NCBI RefSeq assembly: GCF_026586795.1
Contig: NZ_JAPFGY010000004.1
Coordinates: 1-64,000 of the forward strand
From: Erythrobacter sp. WG
Lineage (GTDB): Bacteria > Pseudomonadota > Alphaproteobacteria > Sphingomonadales > Sphingomonadaceae
Reading direction: 5' to 3'
DNA length: 64,000 bases
The notes under the pieces were generated by a model, which saw only the letters and a list, made by a program, of their open reading frames with translations, had not been told where the DNA came from and ran no database searches. Shown piece by piece: positions 26,528-36,220 of this stretch. Each line of letters starts with the position of its first letter. The stretch's first letter is position 1. The translations under genes were made by a program, and so were the position numbers.

Positions 26528-26847
26528 AACCGTTGAATGATAAAGCGGAAATCGTTTCGCCGTTGCGCGAACGGCCACTTCTGGGTCGCTTCCTTAACGG
26601 CTGCTTTTGACGGACGATGAGCGTTCCCGCCGTTTCCTACAGCTCTACCCAGCACTACAATTCGCGGTGGTTCTTTCCCATCGTTGTGCCCGGCCTGCGA
26701 CGGCGTTTGGTCGCCGGGGCGCGAAACAAGGCCCCGCTACCCTGTCCGTCCGCTTCGCGAAAGCGGGTGCAGGCGATTGAAAAAATTGGATTATCCGCGA
26801 ACGAGCAAAGCGGACGGGGTGTCCGCTTTGTCCCCCTGAAAGCGAAA
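26528..26847. other. structured non-coding stretch with mutually exclusive hairpins
   Basis: No convincing gene in about 320 bases. Three stem-loops are visible. The first is GGGGC/GCCCC (26716-26720 with 26731-26735). The second is CCGCTT/AAGCGG (26750-26755 with 26761-26766). The third is CAAAGCGGAC/GTCCGCTTTG (26806-26815 with 26821-26830), a perfect 10-bp stem with a 5-base loop. GTCCGCTT at 26748-26755 is repeated at 26821-26828, so either copy can pair with AAGCGGAC at 26808-26815: a switch-like arrangement. It lies upstream of the exported-protein gene on the minus strand, and could be its leader or an independent small RNA. A plus-strand open frame from 26617 is not gene-like. Confidence 0.5.
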
Positions 26848-26873
26848 GGCCCGCCCCCTCGCGGGGACGGGCC
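26848..26873 (-). terminator. terminator of the SDR gene
   Basis: GGCCCG (26848-26853) pairs with CGGGCC (26868-26873), with CCCC/GGGG inside and a TCGC loop. On the minus strand the stem is followed by TTTCG. It sits 27 bases after the SDR stop. Confidence 0.8.
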
Positions 26874-26900
26874 TCCAGCGTTCGGTTACGAGAAGCCGGA

Positions 26901-27830
26901 TCAGCCGCGCGCGCTGGTCGGCCCGGTGCCCGTCACCTTCTGCATCGCGCGCAGGATGTTGCCCGATTGCTCGCTGCCCGATTGCGGCGCGATGAGGTTG
27001 GTGAACGAATTGATCTCCTCCCAGTGCGCCGCGAAGCCTTCGACCGTGCGCTCGCCCTCAGGCAGCCACACCGCGTCGTTCATCACCGTCCACGAGGAGT
27101 GGAAGCCGCCCGCGCCCGCGCCGACGATCGCGTTGGTCGGCGCGTCTTCGGAGACGAGGAACAGCGCGGCCGGGACCACGTTCTCGGGTGCGAAGAGCTT
27201 GAAGGCCTCCTCCGGGAAGAGGTCCTCGGTCATGCGGGTGCCCGCGACCGGCGAGAGGGTGTTGACGCGCACATTGTACTTCGCGCCTTCCAGCGCGAGC
27301 GTCTTGGTGAGGCCGGCGAGGCCGAGCTTGGCCGCACCGTAATTCGCCTGGCCGAAATTGCCGAACAGGCCGGTCGACGAGGCGGTCATCAGGATGCGGC
27401 CGTAGCCCTGCTCGCGCATCAGCTCCCAGCACGCCTTGGTGGCGAAGGCGCTGCCGGTGAGGTGGACCTTGACGACGAATTCGAAGTCGGCGGGCTCCAT
27501 CTTGACGAAGGTCTTGTCGCGAAGGACGCCCGCGTTGTTGATGAGGACGTGGACGCCGCCCCACTTCTCCTTGGCCTGGGCGACCATGGCTTCCATCTGC
27601 TCGAATTCGGTCACCGAGTGCCCGTTGGCGATCGCCTCGCCGCCCGCCGCCTCGATTTCCGCCACGACCTGCGCGGCGGCGTCCGAGGTGCCGGTGCCGT
27701 CGCGCGCGCCGCCCAGGTCGTTGACGACGACCTTCGCGCCGCGCCGGGCGAGTTCCAATGCATAGGCCTTGCCGAGCCCGCCGCCGGCGCCGGTGACGAT
27801 GGCGACCTTGTCCTTGAAGCTGATGGTCAT
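26901..27830 (-). CDS. short-chain dehydrogenase (3-hydroxyacyl-CoA dehydrogenase/17-beta-HSD4-like)
   Basis: 309 residues, a classical SDR with C-terminal extension. NAD(P) loop TGAGGGLG at 13-20; NNAG at about 98-101; catalytic Ser151 (TASSTG), Tyr164 and Lys168 (YGAAK). The Asp in VNDLGG after beta-2 favours NAD over NADP. The sequence [37 protein letters not shown], with [17 protein letters not shown], closely resembles the dehydrogenase unit of peroxisomal multifunctional enzyme 2, so a 3-hydroxyacyl-CoA or steroid substrate is likely, but not shown. It is monocistronic with a terminator 27 bases downstream. Confidence 0.9.
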   Translation of the reverse strand: MTISFKDKVAIVTGAGGGLGKAYALELARRGAKVVVNDLGGARDGTGTSDAAAQVVAEIEAAGGEAIANGHSVTEFEQMEAMVAQAKEKWGGVHVLINNAGVLRDKTFVKMEPADFEFVVKVHLTGSAFATKACWELMREQGYGRILMTASSTGLFGNFGQANYGAAKLGLAGLTKTLALEGAKYNVRVNTLSPVAGTRMTEDLFPEEAFKLFAPENVVPAALFLVSEDAPTNAIVGAGAGGFHSSWTVMNDAVWLPEGERTVEGFAAHWEEINSFTNLIAPQSGSEQSGNILRAMQKVTGTGPTSARG

Positions 27831-27957
27831 GTGTCTCTCTCCTTGCGCGTGTGAGAGGGCGTGCTTTACGCCCGCGTAAACCGTTGTGCGGCGCGCTGCG
27901 TGGCACTTTCGCGGGCCGCTTGCAACAGCCGAACTGACAGGGGGCTGTGCCGTAGGG

Positions 27958-28653
27958 TCAGGGGGCCGGACGCAGGGCGGCGAGGGCGGGAATCAGCTCG
28001 CCGAACGAATCGATCACCGCGTCCGCGCCGAGCTCGTGCGGGGGCCTGTCGCAGTAGCCATAGGCGGCCGCGACGACCGGCACGCCCGCGCTCCGCGCCG
28101 CGCGCACGTCGTAGGTGGAATCGCCGATGAACACGAAGCGTCCGCTTCCCGTGACCTCGCGGGCCTTGAGGACCGGGGCGGGGTCGGGCTTGGCGAGGAA
28201 CTGTCCGTCCTCGCCCCTGCCCATGCTGTCGCCGCCGATCACCGTCTCGAAGGCGCCGACGAGGTCCAGCGCCGTCAGCACCTTGCGCGCGAAGGCCTCG
28301 AACTTGTTGGTGACGACCGCCATGCGGACCCCTTGCGCGGCAAGCCTCTCCAGCGTCTCGCGCACGCCGGGGTAGGGGACAGTGTGGACCGCGTTGTTCG
28401 CCTCGTAGAAGGCGAGCATCGCCTTGTAGAGCCGCCGGAACTCGTCCTCGGGCAGGCCGCCCTGCGCCTCCACCGCGCGGGCGAGCATGATCTTGGCGCC
28501 GCCGCCGATCAGGTCCTTGCTGGTTTCGACCGACACCTCGGCAAGCCCCCCGAGCGTCAGCGCATGGTTCACCGCCGCCCCGAGATCGCGGAAAGTGTCG
28601 AGCAGGGTGCCGTCGAGGTCGAAGCCGATCGCGTCGAAGGGGATGCGGGTCAT
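27958..28653 (-). CDS. gph: phosphoglycolate phosphatase, HAD family
   Basis: 231 residues. The nucleophile motif is [10 protein letters not shown] (Asp at about residues 11/13), motif II is VVTNK, motif III is the Lys in [11 protein letters not shown], and motif IV is [16 protein letters not shown]. The cap domain lies about 20-85. It dephosphorylates 2-phosphoglycolate from DNA repair or photorespiration-like chemistry; related substrates cannot be excluded. The ATG at 28653 follows GGGAGAC; the frame open to 28998 runs antisense into glmU. Divergent from glmU over 91 bases. Confidence 0.9.
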   Translation of the reverse strand: MTRIPFDAIGFDLDGTLLDTFRDLGAAVNHALTLGGLAEVSVETSKDLIGGGAKIMLARAVEAQGGLPEDEFRRLYKAMLAFYEANNAVHTVPYPGVRETLERLAAQGVRMAVVTNKFEAFARKVLTALDLVGAFETVIGGDSMGRGEDGQFLAKPDPAPVLKAREVTGSGRFVFIGDSTYDVRAARSAGVPVVAAAYGYCDRPPHELGADAVIDSFGELIPALAALRPAP

Positions 28654-28744
28654 GATGTCTCCCGGATTTGGTGGCGGCGTGGCGGAAGCTTCTTCAATCT
28701 GCAAGTATTTGCTGGCAAGCGCAGCTTTCCCTAAGGACAAGCGC

Positions 28745-30118
28745 ATGACCACGACGACGACGACCTCTCCCTTCGCCGCCATCATCCTTGCCGCAGGCAA
28801 GGGCACCCGCATGAAGAGCGACACGCACAAGGTGCTGCACAAGATCGCCGGCCTGCCGATGCTCGAGCACCTGATGGCGAGCGTCGCCGAACTGGGCCCG
28901 GAGCGCACGGCGGTGGTCGTTGGAGCGGGGCGCGCGCAGATCGAAGCGGCGGTGGGGGAGCGCGCCGTCACCTGCCTCCAGGAGCCGCAGCTCGGCACCG
29001 GGCACGCGGTCCAGCAGGCGGAGAGCGCGCTGGAAGGCTTCGAAGGCGACGTGCTGGTGCTCTACGGCGACGTGCCCTTCGTGAAGGCGGCGACGATGCG
29101 CGCGATGCTGGAGCGGCTGCACGCGGACGACAGCCCGGCGGCGGTGGTTCTCGGCTTCGAGCCCGAGGACCCGCTCGCCTATGGCCGGGTGATCGCGGAC
29201 GACGAGGGGCGCATCCTCAAGATGGTCGAATACAAGGACGCCGACGAGGGTGAACGCGCCTGCCGACTGTGCAATTCCGGCCTGCTGGCGGCCCGCGGCG
29301 CGGACCTGTTCGCGCTGCTGGCGCGGGTCGGCAATGACAATGCGCAGGGCGAGTATTACCTCCCCGACATCGTCAACATCGCCATCGCCGACGGGCGCAC
29401 CTGCGCGGTGATCGTCGCGACAAGTGCGGACGAGGTCGCCGGGATCAACAGCCGCGCCGAACTCGCCGCAGCCGAGGCGCGCTGGCAGGCCGCGCGGCGC
29501 CTGCGGGCGATGGATGAGGGCGCGACCCTGATCGCGCCCGAGACCGTGTTCTTCAGCCACGACACCGTGCTGGGCCGCGACGTCACCATCGAGCCCAATG
29601 TCTTCTTCGGTCCCGGCGTGACCATTGCCGACAACGTCCTGATCCGCGCCAACAGCCATATCGAGGGCGCGCGGCTTGCGAGCGGCGTCAAGGTCGGGCC
29701 CTTCGCGCGGCTCAGGCCCGGCACGGTGATGGAGGAGGACAGCTTCGTCGGCAATTTCGTCGAGGTGAAGAACGCGGTGCTGCACCAGGGTGCCAAGGCG
29801 AGCCACCTCACCTATCTGGGCGACGCGACCATCGGCGCCTTCGCCAACATCGGCGCGGGGACGATCACCTGCAACTATGACGGCTACTTCAAGTACCGGA
29901 CGGTGATCGGCGAGCGGGCCTTCATCGGTTCCAATTCGGCGCTGGTCGCGCCGGTCACCATCGGCGCGGATGCGATCGTCGCGGCAGGCTCGACGGTCAG
30001 CCGGGATGTCGATGCGGGCGAACTCAGGATGGTGCGCGCCGATCAGCTGGTGAAGCCGGGCTGGGCGGACCGCTTCCACGACACGATGAAGAAGAAGAAA
30101 GCGGAGAAGAAGGGATGA
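28745..30118 (+). CDS. glmU: bifunctional UDP-GlcNAc pyrophosphorylase / glucosamine-1-P acetyltransferase
   Basis: 457 residues. It makes UDP-GlcNAc for peptidoglycan and lipid A. The N-terminal uridylyltransferase has LAAGKGTRMK (15-24), QLGTGHAVQQA, LYGDVPF and NDNAQGEYYLPD. The C-terminal left-handed beta-helix has IEPNVFFGPGVTIADNVLI, NFVEVKNAVLHQGAKASHLTYLGDATIG, then NIGAGTITCNYDGYFKYRTVIGERAFIGSNSALVAPVTIG. ATG at 28745 follows AAGGA. The C-terminal KKKKAEKKG is basic. The last codon overlaps the next gene by 4 bases (ATGA). Confidence 0.97.
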   Translation: MTTTTTTSPFAAIILAAGKGTRMKSDTHKVLHKIAGLPMLEHLMASVAELGPERTAVVVGAGRAQIEAAVGERAVTCLQEPQLGTGHAVQQAESALEGFEGDVLVLYGDVPFVKAATMRAMLERLHADDSPAAVVLGFEPEDPLAYGRVIADDEGRILKMVEYKDADEGERACRLCNSGLLAARGADLFALLARVGNDNAQGEYYLPDIVNIAIADGRTCAVIVATSADEVAGINSRAELAAAEARWQAARRLRAMDEGATLIAPETVFFSHDTVLGRDVTIEPNVFFGPGVTIADNVLIRANSHIEGARLASGVKVGPFARLRPGTVMEEDSFVGNFVEVKNAVLHQGAKASHLTYLGDATIGAFANIGAGTITCNYDGYFKYRTVIGERAFIGSNSALVAPVTIGADAIVAAGSTVSRDVDAGELRMVRADQLVKPGWADRFHDTMKKKKAEKKG

Positions 30119-30702
30119 TGACGAGGGCGCTCGGCCTCATGGCCATTGCGATTCTGGTGGGGTGCCATGGGCAGCCGGGAGACAGCGCAGCTGACGGGGC
30201 GGTGGCAGCGGCCACGCCGACCGCAGCTGCGACCGCATCCCCGGCGGCGCCTGCCTGCGCTGCGGGGGAGACGCCGGTCTTCGCCTGCAAGTTCAAGGAC
30301 GGCAAGCGCGTCGCGGTATGCGGCACCGCGCCGGGCACGGCCGAATACCGCTTCGGCGGCGAGACGAGCGAGCTGGTCCTCAAGGGCGGGGAACGGGCCA
30401 ACGTCATGTATTCGGGCGGGGGCGAAAGCCAGCTCGCCTTCGCGAACGGCGACACCCGCTACGTCGTCTTCAGCCGCATGGTGCGCACCGGCTTCGGGCC
30501 GGAGGGCAACAATCCCGCGATCAGCGACGGCATCGTGATCGAGCGCGCCGGCGCGTTCCAGGCGATCCGGGTGTGCGAGGATTCCGATGTGCTCGCGGTC
30601 GACGTCAACGCCGCCGAAACCTTCCTGCCTGCCGCCAAGGCATCGGACGGGATGGAGCTGTTCACCGAGGAGACCATCCGCGCGGACCCGCCGTCCCAGT
30701 GA
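30115..30702 (+). CDS. putative lipoprotein coupled to glmU
   Basis: 195 residues. MMTRALGLMAIAILVGCHGQ is a lipoprotein signal with lipobox LVGC (Cys17). An Ala/Thr/Pro-rich linker follows, then CAAGETPVFACKFKDGKRVAVCGTAPGTAEYRFGG, in which three cysteines may pair, and a beta-rich part (ELVLKGGERANVMYSGGGESQLAFANGDTRYVVFSRMVRTGFGPEGNN). I do not recognise a named family; similar proteins occur widely in proteobacteria. Its ATG overlaps the glmU TGA (ATGATG) and its own TGA overlaps the GTG of the HNH gene, so the three are translated together. Confidence 0.8.
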   Translation: MMTRALGLMAIAILVGCHGQPGDSAADGAVAAATPTAAATASPAAPACAAGETPVFACKFKDGKRVAVCGTAPGTAEYRFGGETSELVLKGGERANVMYSGGGESQLAFANGDTRYVVFSRMVRTGFGPEGNNPAISDGIVIERAGAFQAIRVCEDSDVLAVDVNAAETFLPAAKASDGMELFTEETIRADPPSQ

Positions 30703-30971
30703 GCGGGGAGCAGGCCCTTATCTGCTGGCTGTGCGACCGGCCGCTGGGCGACATCGTCCAGTGGCACCACCCCGTGCCCAAGTCCAAGAAGGGCAAGATC
30801 AAGGTTCCGGTGCACCCGATCTGCCACAAGACGATCCACGCCAACTTCACCAACAACGAGCTCGCCCGGATCGGCGCCGACGCGGACGCGATCCGCGCCA
30901 ACCCGGCGATCGCCAAGTTCGTCGCCTGGGTGAGCGGCAAACCGCCGGATTTCGACGCCCCGACCCGCTAG
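30699..30971 (+). CDS. small HNH-type zinc-ribbon protein
   Basis: 90 residues from a GTG at 30699 within GTGA, overlapping the lipoprotein stop. The pattern is CWLCDRPLG, then VQWHHPVPKSKKG, then PICHKTIHANFTNNEL. The paired cysteines, HH and CHKTIH give an HNH/treble-clef layout as in small HNH endonucleases. Nuclease activity is not proven: the sequence is short and would lack partner domains. Proteins of this shape are common next to unrelated genes in alphaproteobacteria. Last gene of the glmU unit. Confidence 0.8.
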   Translation: MSGEQALICWLCDRPLGDIVQWHHPVPKSKKGKIKVPVHPICHKTIHANFTNNELARIGADADAIRANPAIAKFVAWVSGKPPDFDAPTR

Positions 30972-31024
30972 GCGGAACCGATCGTGCCATGTGACGCTCT
31001 CTTGCCGTAGCCAGGAGAGACGCC

Positions 31025-31624
31025 ATGAAAGCCGCCAGATGGATCGCCGCCGGAGCCGGCATCGCCGCCGCTGGGGCGGTCGCCGCGATCGCCCATGCCC
31101 GCCAGACCGAGGAGCCGGACTACCGCGTGCTGCGCGCCGATGGCGACGTCGAGGTGCGCGACTATCCCGCGCTGGTGGTGGCCGAAATCAGCAACACCGG
31201 CAGCCGCGAAAGCGCGAGCGGGGCGAGCTTCCGCCGGCTTGCCGCCTACATCTTCGCCCAGGACCGCCCCGCGGGCGGCGAGAAGATCGCCATGACCGCG
31301 CCCGTCCTTCAGGACGAGATCGCGCCCGGCGCGTGGCGGATGCGGTTCGTCATGCCGGCCCGGTACACGCTCGCGACCCTGCCGCCCGCGCCCTCGGACA
31401 TCCGCCTTGCCGAAATGCCCGCGCGGCGCATGGCGGCGGTGCGCTTCTCGGGGAATGCCACCGGCGGCGATCTGGCGCTGATGGAGGCGCGCCTCAGGGA
31501 CTGGATGCGCGAGGCGGGCCTGATGCCGGCGGGCGAGGCGGAATACGCCTTCTACAATGCGCCCATGGTGCCCGGCCCCCTGCGCCGCAACGAGGTGCTG
31601 ATCCCGGTGGCCACAGCCGGCTAG
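31025..31624 (+). CDS. SOUL/heme-binding protein family
   Basis: 199 residues, with a signal peptide or anchor (MKAARWIAAGAGIAAAGAVAAIAHA). SOUL family blocks: YRVLRADGDVEVRDYPALVVAEI, RRLAAYIFAQDRPAGGEKIAMTAPVLQ (the KIxMTxPV signature), MRFVMPARYTLATLPPAP and RRMAAVRFSGNAT. Homologues bind heme or other tetrapyrroles, usually at low affinity. Predicted periplasmic. ATG follows CAGGAGAG. Convergent with the SciP-like gene; one base separates their stops. Confidence 0.9.
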   Translation: MKAARWIAAGAGIAAAGAVAAIAHARQTEEPDYRVLRADGDVEVRDYPALVVAEISNTGSRESASGASFRRLAAYIFAQDRPAGGEKIAMTAPVLQDEIAPGAWRMRFVMPARYTLATLPPAPSDIRLAEMPARRMAAVRFSGNATGGDLALMEARLRDWMREAGLMPAGEAEYAFYNAPMVPGPLRRNEVLIPVATAG

Positions 31625-31625
31625 G

Positions 31626-31871
31626 TCACGCGTCCTGCATCCGCTCGGCCGCGTCGCCGCCGCCCGCGAGGTAATCGGCTTCCCACTGCTCGAACTCGCT
31701 GCGGCTCAGCAGATAGCGCTCGCGCGCCTCGTGAAAGCTGATCGCGCGGTCGCGCACCGCGCGCACCACCTCGTCTTTGCGAGCCTTCGACCAGTGGACA
31801 CGGTGGGTCTTGGGCAGCTTGTAGTAGCTCTTGATCGCATCGGCGATCGAGACGTCTCTGGGGTAGGCCAT
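31626..31871 (-). CDS. DUF1153 (SciP-like) helix-turn-helix regulator
   Basis: 81 residues. Core HRVHWSKARKDEVVRAVRDRAISFHEARERYLLSRSEFEQWEADY matches DUF1153, the family of SciP, the CtrA-inhibiting small regulator of Caulobacter (W...RRKAEVVAAVRGGLLSLEEACERYKLTVDEF). The Trp, the KDEVVRAVR helix and the ERY...EF helix are kept, while the N-terminal PLTIADLPPANTKR segment is replaced (SIADAIKSYYKLPKTHR). So it may be a paralogue rather than SciP itself. ATG at 31871 follows GAGGAG. A CtrA-like half-site lies upstream. Confidence 0.8.
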   Translation of the reverse strand: MAYPRDVSIADAIKSYYKLPKTHRVHWSKARKDEVVRAVRDRAISFHEARERYLLSRSEFEQWEADYLAGGGDAAERMQDA

Positions 31872-31929
31872 CGGTGATGCTCCTCGTCGGTAATGTCGCC
31901 CCCGATGACCCGAATGTTGACGCGGGCGC

Positions 31930-31957
31930 TTAACAGCTTGCTGCCGGACATGGTTAA
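31930..31957 (-). promoter_or_regulatory. possible CtrA half-sites upstream of the SciP-like gene
   Basis: On the minus strand TTAACCAT (31957-31950) equals the CtrA half-motif, and an inverted GTTAAG lies 15 bases further on, forming CTTAACCATG...CTGTTAAG. TTAA is rare in this GC-rich DNA. The sites are 59-86 bases before the start codon. The canonical TTAA-N7-TTAA spacing is not met, so this is tentative. Confidence 0.4.
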
Positions 31958-32026
31958 GCGCGGCTTGATGAAACGCACCGTGCCACCCCTGCGACGAATG
32001 GAGCGCGGCCGTTCAGACGGCGATGA

Positions 32027-32056
32027 AAAAGGGCGGCTCTCACAGGGAGAGCCGCC
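32027..32056 (-). terminator. intrinsic terminator of the prolyl oligopeptidase gene
   Basis: GGCGGCTCTC (32032-32041) pairs perfectly with GAGAGCCGCC (32047-32056) around ACAGG. On the minus strand the stem is followed by CTTTTTC. It lies 25 bases after the oligopeptidase stop. Confidence 0.9.
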
Positions 32057-32080
32057 GTTCTTCATGCCGGTTGAGGAACC

Positions 32081-34219
32081 TCAGCGCGGGTCCATCAGGC
32101 GCTGCATCAGATAGATGAATTGCAGCGCCTGAAGCTTGGCCCGCTGGTCGTTGTCGACCCCGCCGGAGTGGCCGCCGGTGGTGTCCTCGAAGTAATAGTA
32201 GGGCTGGCCCAGTTCCTTGAGCTTCGCCGCGCCCTTGCGCGCGTGCGCCGGGTGCGTGCGGTCATCGGCGGTCGAGGCCCACAGGAAGGGCGCGGGGTAG
32301 TTCACGCCGGCGACGATCTTCTGGTAGGGCGAGTAGCCCTCGATCCACTTGCGCTGTTCGGGGATGCGCGGATCGCCGTATTCGCCGATCCACGAGGCGC
32401 CGCGGCCGATCAGGTGATAGCGCAGCATATCGAACAGCGGGATCTGCACGATCGCCCCGCCGAACAGATCGGGCCGCTGGGTGAAGGCTGTGCCGACCAG
32501 CAGCCCCCCTTGCGAGCCGCCCTGGATGCCGAGATGCTGCGGCTTGGTGAAGCCGCGCTTCACGAGGTCCTCGCCCACCGCGATGAAATCGTCCCAGGTG
32601 CGCTGCTTGTTCTCGCGGATCGCGGTCTGGTGCCACTGCGGCCCGAACTCCCCGCCGCCGCGCATGTTCGCGAGCACGTAGGCGCCGCCCTTCTCGACCC
32701 ACAGCTTGCCGGTCGATCCGAGATAGGCGGGCAGGCGCGGCACCTGGAAGCCGCCGTAGCCGGTGAGCAGCGTGGCCGTGGAGCCGTCCGCCTTCATCCC
32801 CTTGGGCTTGACGATGAAGTAGGGGATTTTCGTCCCGTCCTTGCTGGTCGCCTCGTATTGCTCGACCGTCGCGCCGTCAGGGTCGAAATAGGCCGGCGAG
32901 GTCTTGAGCACCGCAGGGGGCGCGCTGCCGTCCGAATAGTAGAGCGTGGTCGGCGCGAGGAAGCCAGTCACGGTGTACATGATCTGGTCGGTCTCGTCCG
33001 AGGAAGCGGCGATGCCGAGCGTCGCGTTGTCGGGCAGCGGGACCTCACGGCTGCGCCATGCGCCGTCCTCGAAGTTGAACTCGAGCACCTTGCCGACCAC
33101 GTTGTCGAGCAGCGTCACGTAGAGCGAATTTGCCGTCACCGCGCCGCCCTGCTTTGTCTGGCGCGGGCCGGGCGACCAGACGAGCGTCTTCTTCGCGCCG
33201 TTCGGATCGGCCTTCCACTCCGCGAGGTTGACCGCGATCAGGCTGTCGGCGGGGAAGGTCTGACCGTCCACCGTCCAATCCTCGTCTGTCGAGATCATCA
33301 CGTGACCGTCGAAGATGCCGTAGATCCCGCCCTTACGGGGCAGGTCGAGCTGGAGCCACTTGCCGTCCTTCTCGACGAAGTTGATCGTCTCGTGGAAGCT
33401 GATCCCGCGGAAGGCGGTGCGGGCGTGGATCGTGCCCTTGTTGTCGCGCAGCAGGGTCGCGCCCGCCCACACGTCGCTCGCCTCCCCGCGGAAGATCTCC
33501 GGCGCGTCCTCGATCCGCGTGCCGCGTTTCCAGACGCGGCTGGTGAAGGGATAGGCGCTCTCGGTGAGCGTGCCTTCGCCGAAGCCGCGGCCGACGAGCA
33601 GGGTGTCCTCGTCGATCCACTCGATGCCGCCCTGGCTCTTCTGGTCGAGCACGAAGCCGCCTTCCACGAACTGCTTCGTGCGCATGTCGAACTCGCGCAT
33701 GATGGTGGCGTCCTCGCCCCCGTCGCTGAGCGCGATCATGCACTTGTTCTGCGCCGGGGGGAGGCAAGTCGAGCCCTGGTAGACCCACTCCTTGCCGTCC
33801 GCCTTGGCGAGCGCGTCGATGTCGAGCACCGTCTCCCACTCGGGCTTGGCGCTACGATAGCTCTCGAGCGTCGTGCGGCGCAGCAGGCCCTTGGGGTTCT
33901 GCTTGTCCTGCCAGAAATTGTAGAGCCCGTCGGGACGGATCGAGACGAAGGGAATGCGGTCCTCGGAATCGAAGATCGCCAGCGCCTCGGCCTTCAATTG
34001 CTGAAAGCGCGGGTCGGCCTCGAAGGCGGCGAGGGTGCGGGCGTTCTCCTTCGCGACCCAGTCGAGCGCCTCGGGGCTGCGCGCCTGTTCGAGCCAGATA
34101 TAGGGGTCCTGCTCGGGGCCCGGAACGCCGGGAACCGGGGTCTCTTCGGCGGCCGCTGCGCCCGTGGTCGAAGCGATGGTCATTGCGAGTGCCAGTGCGA
34201 AAGTGGAGACAAGTTTCAA
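32081..34219 (-). CDS. prolyl oligopeptidase family serine peptidase (S9A), exported
   Basis: 712 residues. Signal peptide MKLVSTFALALAMTIASTTGAAAAEE. The N-terminal region PYIWLEQARSPEALDWVAKENA is the S9A N-terminus, then a beta-propeller (about 90-440), then the alpha/beta-hydrolase: GGFQVPRLPAYLGSTGKLWVE, ANMRGGGEFGPQWHQTA, Ser569 in GGSQGG, Asp652/653 in TADDRTHPAHARK and His684 in TGGHSGG. Periplasmic degradation of Pro-containing peptides is expected. The catalytic triad is complete. Monocistronic; terminator downstream. Confidence 0.95.
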   Translation of the reverse strand: MKLVSTFALALAMTIASTTGAAAAEETPVPGVPGPEQDPYIWLEQARSPEALDWVAKENARTLAAFEADPRFQQLKAEALAIFDSEDRIPFVSIRPDGLYNFWQDKQNPKGLLRRTTLESYRSAKPEWETVLDIDALAKADGKEWVYQGSTCLPPAQNKCMIALSDGGEDATIMREFDMRTKQFVEGGFVLDQKSQGGIEWIDEDTLLVGRGFGEGTLTESAYPFTSRVWKRGTRIEDAPEIFRGEASDVWAGATLLRDNKGTIHARTAFRGISFHETINFVEKDGKWLQLDLPRKGGIYGIFDGHVMISTDEDWTVDGQTFPADSLIAVNLAEWKADPNGAKKTLVWSPGPRQTKQGGAVTANSLYVTLLDNVVGKVLEFNFEDGAWRSREVPLPDNATLGIAASSDETDQIMYTVTGFLAPTTLYYSDGSAPPAVLKTSPAYFDPDGATVEQYEATSKDGTKIPYFIVKPKGMKADGSTATLLTGYGGFQVPRLPAYLGSTGKLWVEKGGAYVLANMRGGGEFGPQWHQTAIRENKQRTWDDFIAVGEDLVKRGFTKPQHLGIQGGSQGGLLVGTAFTQRPDLFGGAIVQIPLFDMLRYHLIGRGASWIGEYGDPRIPEQRKWIEGYSPYQKIVAGVNYPAPFLWASTADDRTHPAHARKGAAKLKELGQPYYYFEDTTGGHSGGVDNDQRAKLQALQFIYLMQRLMDPR

Positions 34220-34291
34220 GCGTCCTCTCCTCAGGGGAAATGCCGACGCGTGTTGTGCCGGGGGCGAGGCGCAAAGTGAAGGGGATAAACG

Positions 34292-34318
34292 AAAAAGGGC
34301 GGACCCTGCGGCCCGCCC
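34292..34318 (-). terminator. intrinsic terminator of the ATP synthase operon
   Basis: GGGCGG (34297-34302) pairs with CCGCCC (34313-34318). On the minus strand the stem is followed by TTTTTC (34296-34291). It lies 28 bases after the atpC stop. Confidence 0.85.
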
Positions 34319-34346
34319 CCTTGGGTGTGTACGATATCGGAAGGGC

Positions 34347-34604
34347 TCAGCCCTCCACGTGCTCGGCGAGCACGGTGAGGCCCTTCTCGTTCACCTCGGC
34401 AAAGCCGCCGCGCACCTGGATGATTTCCGGTGCGGCGCCCGCGGCGCGGAAGACCTGCACCGCGCCGTCGCGGATCGTGCTCATGAAGGGCGCGTGGCCC
34501 TCGAGCACGCCGAATTCGCCCTCGGTGCCGGGGACGACCACCATGTGGACATCCTCGGACCGGACGAGCTTGGCAGGGGTGACGAGTTCGAAGTGGAGGG
34601 GCAT
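34347..34604 (-). CDS. atpC: F1 ATP synthase epsilon subunit, short form
   Basis: 85 residues, against about 130-140 in E. coli. The N-terminal beta-sandwich is complete ([40 protein letters not shown], then [37 protein letters not shown]). The C-terminal two-helix domain that inhibits ATP hydrolysis is absent. Such truncated epsilon subunits are known in some alphaproteobacteria, where a separate inhibitor (zeta) can act. Last gene of the operon, separated from atpD by a 143-base palindrome-rich gap. Confidence 0.95.
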   Translation of the reverse strand: MPLHFELVTPAKLVRSEDVHMVVVPGTEGEFGVLEGHAPFMSTIRDGAVQVFRAAGAAPEIIQVRGGFAEVNEKGLTVLAEHVEG

Positions 34605-34617
34605 TGTCTCTTCCTAA

Positions 34618-34740
34618 CCCCCCTCCCGCTTGCGGGAGGGGCTGGGGGTGGGAATGGGCGAACGAAGGCCCACCCCGCTGCGACTAAGCCCCGGATCAAG
34701 TCCGGGGCAAGTCTCGCTCCCCTCCCGCGCGCGGGAGGGG
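34618..34740. repeat. cluster of perfect palindromes between atpD and atpC
   Basis: Three strong inverted repeats in 123 bases. CCCCTCCCGC with GCGGGAGGGG spans 34620-34641. CCCCGGA/TCCGGGG spans 34689-34695 and 34701-34707. CCCCTCCCGCG/CGCGGGAGGGG spans 34719-34740, a perfect 22-base palindrome. The first and third share CCCTCCCGC/GCGGGAGGG, so alternative pairing is possible. It would be transcribed in the middle of the atp operon and may limit atpC expression or stabilise the upstream mRNA. The layout resembles a dispersed intergenic repeat. Confidence 0.75.
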
Positions 34741-34747
34741 AAACGCA

Positions 34748-36220
<1,473 letters not shown>

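Noticed and set aside
26617..27342. Plus-strand frame through the hairpin region into the SDR gene
   Set aside because: Spans the terminator and antisense of SDR; no start signal or domain.
32120..34279. 719-codon plus-strand frame opposite the prolyl oligopeptidase
   Set aside because: Antisense shadow; the minus-strand frame has signal peptide, propeller and a complete catalytic triad.
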